From NCBI GenBank assembly GCA_947492135.1, contig CANLQR010000019.1, forward strand, positions 1 to 33,572: a stretch of DNA of 33,572 bases, written 5' to 3'. A program made the position numbers and the translations under genes. Below are positions 24,484 through 31,137 of this stretch, one piece after another. Origin of the DNA: Deltaproteobacteria bacterium (GTDB taxonomy: Bacteria > Myxococcota_A > Polyangia > Nannocystales > Nannocystaceae). The notes below the pieces were generated by a model that saw only the letters and a list, made by a program, of their open reading frames with translations, had not been told where the DNA came from and ran no database searches. Within the stretch, counting starts at the first letter, position 1. Every line of letters begins with the position of its first letter.

Positions 24484-25457
24484 ATGCCAAGATCAGTCGA
24501 CAATCGCGAAGCGACCAGCAGCAGGAGGCTTCGTCGGGGCTTCGCTCCGGTGGACGGCGAAGCGCGCCGCTGCCCCTGACGCAATGGGCTCGAATCGTGG
24601 TGGCGACGATTCGCGACCACTTCATTGGCAACAGCGAGATCGCTGCCGGCGCGGTCGCGTTCTTCACCGTGATCTCGCTCGCGCCTCTGCTCGTGGTGGC
24701 CGTGGCGATGGTCGGCACGGTGTTCGGTGCCGACGCAACACGCGAGCGTTTGATCGCGGACGTGACCGCCGCGTGGGGCTCGGTGCCAGCGGGGGTCGTC
24801 GAAGAGTTCGTGCGCCACGCAGCGCTCGACGAGGGCCGATGGTGGCGAGTCGCGATCGGCGTCGCGATCGCGGCATGGGGCGCGACGCGCATGTTCGTGC
24901 GTCTGCAAGAGACCCTCAACATGGTGTGGGGGGTGGAGCCGAGAGACGGCTTACGCCTCGGCGAGCGCGTGCGTGTCTTGCTGCGCAAGCGGGCGCTGTC
25001 CTTTCTGCTCATCGCATTGGTCGGCGCGTTGCTCGTCGCGTCGATGCTCCTGCAATCGGTGGGCTCGGGGCTACAGGCGCTCGCGAGCGAACTGCGCTTC
25101 GTCGGGCTCCCGTGGCGGCTCCTGCAGATCGCGCTGTCGATCGCCGTGGTGACGGCGTTTCTCATCCCGGTCTACTGCATGCTGCCCGACGTCGAGCTCG
25201 GTTGGCGCGAAGTCTGGCGCGGCGCGCTCATGGCCGCGGTGATCGCTGCACTCGGCGCATGGCTGATCGGGATCTACTTTGGCTACGCCGCGACGCGGTC
25301 CGTGTCCGGCGCAGCGGGTGGTGTGCTGATCCTCCTGCTGTGGATCTACTTCGATGCGCACGTGCTCTTGTTCGGCGCGCGATTCGCCCGTACGGAGGTC
25401 ACTCGGCGCCGCGGGACCGCCAAGCCCGAGCCGCACGCGCAGCTCGTGGCCACATGA
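24480..25457 (+). CDS. YihY/BrkB-family inner membrane protein
   Basis: A 325-residue protein with about six membrane helices (roughly residues 52-80, 120-140, 165-187, 208-230, 240-264 and 276-300) and the family pattern of small polar residues near the first helix (NSEIAAGAVAFFTVISLAPLL) and PVYCMLPDVELGWREVWRGA between the fourth and fifth. The family was once called ribonuclease BN by mistake; members are implicated in envelope lipid homeostasis and resistance traits, with no settled reaction. Its ATG overlaps the tamB stop (ATGA), and GGAG sits five bases before it, so it is coupled to tamB. That context suggests it serves the same outer-membrane lipid or protein pathway (inference). The ends are hydrophilic and rich in Arg and Ser/Gln. 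Confidence 0.9.
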   Translation: MNAKISRQSRSDQQQEASSGLRSGGRRSAPLPLTQWARIVVATIRDHFIGNSEIAAGAVAFFTVISLAPLLVVAVAMVGTVFGADATRERLIADVTAAWGSVPAGVVEEFVRHAALDEGRWWRVAIGVAIAAWGATRMFVRLQETLNMVWGVEPRDGLRLGERVRVLLRKRALSFLLIALVGALLVASMLLQSVGSGLQALASELRFVGLPWRLLQIALSIAVVTAFLIPVYCMLPDVELGWREVWRGALMAAVIAALGAWLIGIYFGYAATRSVSGAAGGVLILLLWIYFDAHVLLFGARFARTEVTRRRGTAKPEPHAQLVAT

Positions 25458-25581
25458 TTGCCTCACGCGGGCGCATGCGCTCATCGCTTGGACCCCAGAC
25501 CTGTACGCATTGATCGCATTTGGCCCCGGAATCGCAGCGGCACGCGCTTTTTGGATCGCTGCTTGCTTAGCAGAGTCGAAG

Positions 25582-26310
25582 ATGCGTACGTCGATTCTAT
25601 TGCTGGTCCTTTCGGTCATGGCTTGCCACTCCACTGACGATGGGGCCCTGCGCTCCGACGACGATGAAGGGCTCGCAGAGACTGCACCCGGTGCGCCGGC
25701 GCCGGCGCCGGCGCCGGATCGATGGCTGCCTCTCGCCGCCTCCGGATGGATCGATCACGAGGACTCGCCGATCACGCCGTGGTGCGGCGTGGTCCTCATC
25801 GCGCCCGATGTCGTGGTGACTGCCGCCCGCTGTCTGGGTGGGTATGATCGTCGCGACTTCGCCGTCGGCTTCGGTGCCGTCGGCTCGAAGCATCTCGAGA
25901 TCGACGAGGCGTTAGAGCAGCAAGACGCGCGCAATCCCGATCACGCGCTCGTGGCGTTGCGCCTTGCCGGGCCAGTCGACGGGATCGAGCCGGTGTCGCT
26001 CGACCTGCGCCGCGACGGACCCTGCGATGTCGAGAGCGTCGGTTATCGCTACGCCCCCCGTGGGGATGCGAGCGCGCGCTGGGTGTGGGGCGGCTGTCTC
26101 GACTCCGGCACGTTGATCGCCAGCGCCGGCGAGCCCAATTGTCACGGTGACATGGGCACGGGCGCATTTCTCGCCGACGGTGCACTGGTCGGTGTTGCGA
26201 TCGACATCTGGTCCGAAGGCGGCTGCGCGAAGGGACATCTGCTGGCGACCGTCACCGACAACGAGTCGTTCTTCGATAGTGCGCTCGAGCTGTCGCGACC
26301 GCCGGCGTAA
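25582..26310 (+). CDS. Trypsin-fold lipoprotein with degenerate catalytic triad
   Basis: A 242-residue protein. The signal peptide ends LSVMAC (Cys15), a lipobox. After an acidic, Ala-Pro repeat linker (residues 35-45) it has an S1 (chymotrypsin) fold: WCGVVLIAPDVVVTAARC (67-84), NPDHALVAL (118-126), a CHGDMGTGAFLADGALVG segment (187-204) and a further conserved Cys near CAKGHL. In active enzymes the first motif reads TAAHC; here His is Arg83. The Ser of GDSGG is Met191 (GDMGTG). The middle Asp (Asp120) is kept. It therefore probably cannot cleave peptides and may instead bind a partner. It stands downstream of brkB by 124 bases, probably as its own unit. The codons at both sites are unambiguous (CGC, ATG). 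Confidence 0.8.
   Translation: MRTSILLLVLSVMACHSTDDGALRSDDDEGLAETAPGAPAPAPAPDRWLPLAASGWIDHEDSPITPWCGVVLIAPDVVVTAARCLGGYDRRDFAVGFGAVGSKHLEIDEALEQQDARNPDHALVALRLAGPVDGIEPVSLDLRRDGPCDVESVGYRYAPRGDASARWVWGGCLDSGTLIASAGEPNCHGDMGTGAFLADGALVGVAIDIWSEGGCAKGHLLATVTDNESFFDSALELSRPPA
25693..25716 (+). repeat. GCGCCG hexamer repeat, four copies
   Basis: Four tandem GCGCCG units inside the pseudo-protease gene encode the Ala-Pro linker. Slippage would add or remove two residues at a time and stay in frame. Confidence 0.7.
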
Positions 26311-26376
26311 CGACCCTCGACGAAGCGGCGGACGGTACCGGGCGAGACCGCACAAGTGCGTCAGGGCGCACCATCG

Positions 26377-26388
26377 TCGTGGCCACGA
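26377..26388. other. 12-base perfect palindrome upstream of the catalase gene
   Basis: TCGTGGCCACGA is fully self-complementary and lies 91 bases before the catalase ATG. It could be a regulator site, but short palindromes are frequent in GC-rich DNA, so this is a weak call. The rest of the 169-base gap shows nothing clear. Confidence 0.2.
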
Positions 26389-26479
26389 TCACCATCGTTT
26401 GGCGTGCCCCTCCCGTGGCGAAGGTCGCGGGGTTTCGGGGGCGCCGATCGGCACCACGATTGCACACGTCACGGCACCC

Positions 26480-28612
26480 ATGCCCAAGAAACCCGCGCCC
26501 AAGGCCAGTCCGCGCACCGCAGCCACCACGCCCAAGGCCCGACAACGCCGCAACGTTCCGGCGGATCCGACAGCGGCGGTCGGTCCCGGTGGCGAGCTCC
26601 ATCAGACGGCAGGCGCGGGCGGCATCGTCCTTACGACCAATCAGGGCCTCGCGATCTCCGACAACCAGAGCTCACTGCGCATCGGCACGCGCGGCCCAAC
26701 CCTGCTCGAGGACTTCGTCCTGCGCGAGAAGGTCACGCACTTCGATCACGAGCGGATCCCCGAGCGCATCGTCCACGCCCGCGGCTCGGGTGCCCATGGT
26801 TATTTCGAGCCCCGGGCGTCGCTCGCTCGACTGACGCGGGCGGCATTCTTGCAGGATCCGAAGGTCCGCACCCCCGTGTTCGCGCGGTTCTCGACGGTCG
26901 CCGGCGGCGCGGGATCGGGCGATATGCCCCGCGACGTGCGTGGCTTCGCCGTGAAGTTCTACACGTCCGAGGGAAACTTCGACCTCGTCGGCATCAACAT
27001 CCCAGTCTTCTTCATCCAGGACGCGATGAAGTTCCCCGATCTGGTGCACTCCTTGAAGATGGAGCCCGACCGCGGCTTCCCGCAAGCGGGATCGGCTCAC
27101 GCGACGTTCTGGGACTTCGTGTCGTTGATGCCCGAGAGCATGCACATGCTCATGTGGGCGATGTCCGACCGCACGCTCCCGCGCTCGCTGCGGTTCATGG
27201 AGGGGTTCGGGGTCCACACGTTCCGCATGATCGATGCCCGCGGTCACTCGACGTTCGTGAAGTTCCACTGGCGCCCGCGGCAGGGCGCGCAGTCGGTGTT
27301 GTGGCCCGAGGCGGTCGCGATCAACGGCGTCGATCCGGACTACCACCGTCGCGATCTGTGGGAGGCCATCGAGCGCGGCGACTTCCCGCGGTTCGATCTC
27401 GCGATCCAGGCATTCGACGAGGACACCGCCGCGGAGTTTCCGTTCGACGTGCTCGACCCGACGAAGCTCATCCCCGAGGAACTGGTGCCACTCGAGGTGA
27501 TCGGCACGATGACGCTCGATCGCAACCCCGACAACTTCTTCGCCGAGACCGAGCAGGTCGCGTTCCACCCCGGACACGTCGTGCCGGGGATCGACTTCTC
27601 GAACGATCCCCTCCTACAGGGCCGGCTGTTCTCGTATCTCGACACCCAGCTGAGCCGCCTGGGTGGGCCGAACTTCCACGAACTGCCGATCAATCGGCCG
27701 CGTTGCCCAATGCACAACTTTCAGCGGGATGGCATCGCGCGCATGCAGGTGCCGACCGGGCGCGTGAACTACGAGCCCAACAGCCTCGATCCGAGCGGCC
27801 CGCGTGAGTCGGGCCACGGGTTCGCGTCGTATCCGAGCAACGAGGGACCGGACAAGATCCGTGAGCGTTCCGAGACCTTCGCGGACCACTACAGCCAGCC
27901 GCGACTGTTCTGGCGCTCGATGAACGCGATCGAGCAGCGCCACATCGTCTCGGCCTTCGTCTTCGAGCTCGGCAAGGTCGAGGTCGAGGCGGTGCGTCGC
28001 CGCATGCTCGGTCACCTCGCGATCATCGAATCCGACCTGGGTGAGCGCGTCGCGAAGGGCTTGGGCATGACTGGCATGGCCCAGGCGATCGCGCCGGCAC
28101 GCAGCCCGATCGACATGGATCGGTCGCCGGCGCTCAGCATCCTCGCCCGCTATCCGCCGAGCCTCTCCGGGCGCACGGTCGCGGTGCTGGTCGCCGACGG
28201 CAGCGATGCCGCAATCATCGCGGCGCTGCGCAAGGGGCTGAACGAAGCCGGCGCTCGCATCGCGATCGTCGCGCCGCGCATCGCCGGGGTGCGCGATGGT
28301 GACAAGCAGTTGATCGCCATCGATCATGCGCTCACCGGCGCGCCGTCGTGCTTGTTCGACGCCATCGCGGTCGTCATCGCCGAGAAGACGGCACCGGCCA
28401 TCCACGGCGATCCCGATGCGGTGACCTGGGTGGCCGACGCGTTTCGCCACTGCAAGGTGATCGGCTACTCGCCGGCCGCGGCGGAGCTGCTTGATCGGGC
28501 ACGCGTCGCGATCGACGACGGCATCGTCGCGATCGGTTCGGTACGGGCGGCGACCAAGTGGATCGCGCGCGCGAGCGGGGCGCGAGTGTTCGCGCGCGAG
28601 CCAGCCCAGTGA
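26480..28612 (+). CDS. katE: Large-subunit (clade 2) haem catalase, KatE/HPII-like, catalytic Asn replaced
   Basis: A 710-residue protein with a catalase core plus the C-terminal flavodoxin-like domain of the large clade (about 560-700, starting GRTVAVLVADGSDAAII). The distal His is His99 (ERIVHARG), and the Ser of RFSTVAG is Ser138. The proximal haem ligand Tyr386 is present in GRLFSYLDTQLSRLGGPNF with Arg382, as is His363 (AFHPGH), which in E. coli HPII is bonded to the haem Tyr. The usual GNN-x-P segment reads GINIP: the first Asn, at the 73-residue spacing from the active His seen in human (75 and 148) and HPII (128 and 201) enzymes, is Ile172 (codon ATC). Catalases break H2O2 into water and O2. 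Loss of this Asn should lower but not necessarily abolish turnover. The start ATG at 26480 is supported by the basic N-terminal extension and has no strong ribosome site. Confidence 0.94.
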   Translation: MPKKPAPKASPRTAATTPKARQRRNVPADPTAAVGPGGELHQTAGAGGIVLTTNQGLAISDNQSSLRIGTRGPTLLEDFVLREKVTHFDHERIPERIVHARGSGAHGYFEPRASLARLTRAAFLQDPKVRTPVFARFSTVAGGAGSGDMPRDVRGFAVKFYTSEGNFDLVGINIPVFFIQDAMKFPDLVHSLKMEPDRGFPQAGSAHATFWDFVSLMPESMHMLMWAMSDRTLPRSLRFMEGFGVHTFRMIDARGHSTFVKFHWRPRQGAQSVLWPEAVAINGVDPDYHRRDLWEAIERGDFPRFDLAIQAFDEDTAAEFPFDVLDPTKLIPEELVPLEVIGTMTLDRNPDNFFAETEQVAFHPGHVVPGIDFSNDPLLQGRLFSYLDTQLSRLGGPNFHELPINRPRCPMHNFQRDGIARMQVPTGRVNYEPNSLDPSGPRESGHGFASYPSNEGPDKIRERSETFADHYSQPRLFWRSMNAIEQRHIVSAFVFELGKVEVEAVRRRMLGHLAIIESDLGERVAKGLGMTGMAQAIAPARSPIDMDRSPALSILARYPPSLSGRTVAVLVADGSDAAIIAALRKGLNEAGARIAIVAPRIAGVRDGDKQLIAIDHALTGAPSCLFDAIAVVIAEKTAPAIHGDPDAVTWVADAFRHCKVIGYSPAAAELLDRARVAIDDGIVAIGSVRAATKWIARASGARVFAREPAQ

Positions 28613-28636
28613 TGCCTCGCGTGCGCGTCGACGTCC

Positions 28637-29743
28637 CTACTGCAGCGCCAATGCCTCGACCGCGTACGCGATCGCGCGAGCCATGGACTCGAGCACCTCG
28701 AGGTCCACGTTGTCGATGCCATCGCACGCCGCGTGGTAGCAGGGGTCGTAGTCGACACCAGGCTGTCCACCGTACGCTTGGGCCTGGGCCGCCGACTTGG
28801 GGGCATTGGCGCCGCTGAACAGGCCGCCGGCACCGATGCCGGCGTCGACGAACGCTACGTAGTCCGAGCGCCGACCGAACGCGATCTCTTCGGTTGCCAA
28901 ACCCACGCCGTCAAAGTACTCGGCGAAGACCTGCTCGAGCTCGGCAGAGCCTACCGGCCCCGGCTCGCCGGACGCGGACCCGTCACCGTCGTAGATGAAA
29001 CGCACGTAGTTCGGCGAGCCGATCATGTCGAAGTTCATGTACGTCACGATCGCGCTGCGTTGGGCGTCATCGAGTGACGCGACGTACGCGGTTGAGCCGG
29101 CCAACCTGACTTCCTCGGCGCCCCACCACGCGAAACGCACCTTGCGGTTGGTCTCGCAGGCCTCGATCACCCGCGCGACCTCGAGCAGGGCCGCAACGCT
29201 GCTTCCGTTGTCGTTGATCCCGGGCCCAGTCGGGACGGAATCGAGATGGGCCCCGAGCACGATGACCTGGTCGGGATTACCCCCGGGAGTCTCGGCGAGC
29301 AGTGACGCGGTGTGCTGCACCGCACCGGCGACCTCGACGTCGAACGCGTGCACCACGACCGCGTAGCCGCTGGCCTCGAGTTGTTCGCGGACGTAGTCCA
29401 ATGACAGGTCGTAGCCGACGGTGCCGACCGAGCGTCGGTTGCCGTGCGCGGTGGCGATGGCCTCCAGCGCTTCGAGATGGGCAACCAGGCCATCGGCAGT
29501 GATGTGTTGCGGGAGGTCGACGCAGGTCTGGGCACCGGGCGCTGAGTTCGAGTCGGGCCCTGAGCTCGAGTCGGTCCCGGGCCTCGGAGGAGTCGGTCGC
29601 GGGGGATCGGGCGTAGTCGTCGACGTCTCGGCGTCGCCCAAGGGGCCCGAGCTTCCGCTGGGCCCATCGTTCTCGACGCAGGAGCCCGTGGCAACGAGCG
29701 CCGCGATCCAGAGTCCCGAGTTGCTTGAGATCATGTGAACCAT
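28637..29743 (-). CDS. M28-family metallopeptidase lipoprotein
   Basis: A 368-residue secreted zinc peptidase resembling Streptomyces-type aminopeptidases, which remove N-terminal residues from peptides. The start at 29743 (or 29734) gives a signal ending ALVATGSC (Cys22), a lipobox, then a Ser/Pro/Asp/Thr linker to about residue 73. The complete two-zinc set is visible: His166 (GAHLDSV), bridging Asp178 (GINDNGSS), general base Glu210 with ligand Glu211 (WWGAEE), Asp239 (NFDMIG) and His337 (CYHAACD). It should therefore be active. A Cys pair (335, 340) flanks the last His and likely forms a disulfide, as in related enzymes. It is convergent with the catalase gene (24-base gap). Prey-protein degradation is a plausible role in a predatory bacterium (inference). 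Confidence 0.92.
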   Translation of the reverse strand: MVHMISSNSGLWIAALVATGSCVENDGPSGSSGPLGDAETSTTTPDPPRPTPPRPGTDSSSGPDSNSAPGAQTCVDLPQHITADGLVAHLEALEAIATAHGNRRSVGTVGYDLSLDYVREQLEASGYAVVVHAFDVEVAGAVQHTASLLAETPGGNPDQVIVLGAHLDSVPTGPGINDNGSSVAALLEVARVIEACETNRKVRFAWWGAEEVRLAGSTAYVASLDDAQRSAIVTYMNFDMIGSPNYVRFIYDGDGSASGEPGPVGSAELEQVFAEYFDGVGLATEEIAFGRRSDYVAFVDAGIGAGGLFSGANAPKSAAQAQAYGGQPGVDYDPCYHAACDGIDNVDLEVLESMARAIAYAVEALALQ

Positions 29744-29868
29744 CGTCGTGCGGGACGCGATGGACCCACGGGTGTTTTCGGGCAGCAACGGAGCCAGCGT
29801 GCACCATGGCACGCCGGCGTCATACGATCGCTCCTACGAGTTGGGACCACGCCGGCCCAGCGGCGCGA

Positions 29869-30741
29869 CTACTCGCGCCCGGCACGCCGCAGGCGCCAGC
29901 CACCGATCGCGACGAGCACCAACAGGCCGATCGGCGCGCCGTCGCTCGGGTCGGTCACCGAGCAGCTCACCGCGTCTTCGATGTCGTCCTCGACCTCGCC
30001 GACGTCGATGTCGACCTCGATGTCGACGTCGATCTCGATCTCGAACTCCACCTTCAGCGCATCGGCGCAGGCCTGGAGGTCACCGCCGGTGGCGAGGAAG
30101 TGGCCGTCGCAGAAAATCGCCGCGCCGGTCGTCTCGCACTCTTCGTTGCACTCCTGCACGACCGTCTCGGTACAGCTGACGAACTCGACCGCCTGACAGT
30201 CGATCTGGCAGTCGACGTTCGAGCGGGCCACGCACGAGCCGCTGCACGCGGTCATGCACACGGGATCGCAGTCCGTCTCGGACGTGGCGTCGCACTGGGC
30301 GTCGCAGCTTTCGGAACAGCATTGTGCACCCGAGGATCGGCACTGACCGCGGTCGGTGGCACCGCACGAGTCGGTCACCGATTGCTGACAGTCACTCATG
30401 CACAGGCCCATGCAGTTCGGCGGCTGCGAGGTCTCCGTGGTGACGCACGCGGTCCCGCAGTTGGTCTCGCATCCGGCCTGACAGTCGACCTCGGCGGTCA
30501 GCGTGCAGCTCGACTCGCACTCCTGGAACAACCTCGCCGCGCAAACCCGCTCGGTGGACGCCGGCTCGCAGCGTTGCTCACACGACTCCTTGAGGACGAC
30601 TTCGCACCGACCTGCGGCTTCGGCCTCGAGCCAGAGGCCGCCGCAAGCGTCGAGATGGTTTGCCTGGGCCTCGCCGGGAAAGCTGAGCACTGCGAGTGCG
30701 GTGACCGACGAGAGGATGATCGTGATGGGTTGAGGGCGCAT
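29869..30741 (-). CDS. Cys-rich secreted protein with MYXO-CTERM-like C-terminal anchor
   Basis: A 290-residue protein with a signal peptide (residues 1-28; SFPGEAQA is the likely cleavage site). About 35 cysteines lie in short repeats, such as CESSCTLTAEVDC, CETNCGTAC, CDAQCDATSETDCDPVC and CSGSCVARSNVDC, spaced every 3-10 residues and probably forming a disulfide ladder. Then comes an acidic stretch alternating hydrophobic and Asp/Glu residues (EIDVDIEVDIDVGEVEDD). The tail is a Cys (SCSVTDPS), a hydrophobic segment GLLVLVAIGG and RLRRAGRE, the layout of MYXO-CTERM sorting signals that anchor proteins at the surface. No enzyme motif is seen. The gene stands alone on the minus strand between the M28 gene and an FMN reductase fragment. 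Confidence 0.82.
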   Translation of the reverse strand: MRPQPITIILSSVTALAVLSFPGEAQANHLDACGGLWLEAEAAGRCEVVLKESCEQRCEPASTERVCAARLFQECESSCTLTAEVDCQAGCETNCGTACVTTETSQPPNCMGLCMSDCQQSVTDSCGATDRGQCRSSGAQCCSESCDAQCDATSETDCDPVCMTACSGSCVARSNVDCQIDCQAVEFVSCTETVVQECNEECETTGAAIFCDGHFLATGGDLQACADALKVEFEIEIDVDIEVDIDVGEVEDDIEDAVSCSVTDPSDGAPIGLLVLVAIGGWRLRRAGRE

Positions 30742-30904
30742 TACTGGGGTGGCTACGCAACGCGCGTGCCATGGCTGCCGAGCAGGGATGAGCGGAGATA
30801 TCCTTCGCGAGCATCGATCGTGCGCACGCAAGACCGCGCATCCGTGTGCGTCGGCGCTCGGCAGTGCAACCGCGCCACGGTACGCACGACGACATCGTAG
30901 ACGG

Positions 30905-31078
30905 CTAGGAGTTGGTGCGCCGGGTTGCCAGCGCGAACTCGGTGAACCCCTCGACGTAGGCGCCGAGAAGCTTGCGGATCTTGTCGTCGACCAGGTTGCC
31001 GCCGTCGTCGAAGACCTCCGCGGCGCCGGCGACGAAGAGACTCTTGCCGAACCCGGAGATGGCGATGATCGTTTCCAT
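30905..31078 (-). pseudogene. C-terminal remnant of an NAD(P)H-dependent FMN reductase
   Basis: A 57-codon frame (ATG at 31078; an in-frame ATG at 31096 also exists) whose last 35 or so residues, FVAGAAEVFDDGGNLVDDKI followed by a helix with LGAYVEGFTEFA, resemble the end of flavodoxin-like NADPH-dependent FMN reductases. These enzymes are normally about 180-200 residues with an FMN-binding N-terminal part, which is missing here. The ATPase stop lies only 60 bases upstream on the same strand, leaving no room for the rest. A decayed gene tail is more likely than a functional small protein, although expression together with the ATPase cannot be excluded. Confidence 0.6.
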
Positions 31079-31137
31079 GGGGCCTCTAATCCGCACGGTG
31101 ACATATCGGCGCCCGCACGCAACGCGCCACGCAGGGA

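Noticed and set aside
24480-25457. Naming the YihY/BrkB protein ribonuclease BN
   Set aside because: That is an old misassignment; the protein is an integral membrane protein without nuclease motifs.
26147-26479. 111-codon upstream extension of the catalase frame
   Set aside because: It overlaps the pseudo-protease gene in another frame and reads as Arg/Ser-rich shadow; the ATG at 26480 starts the basic catalase N terminus.
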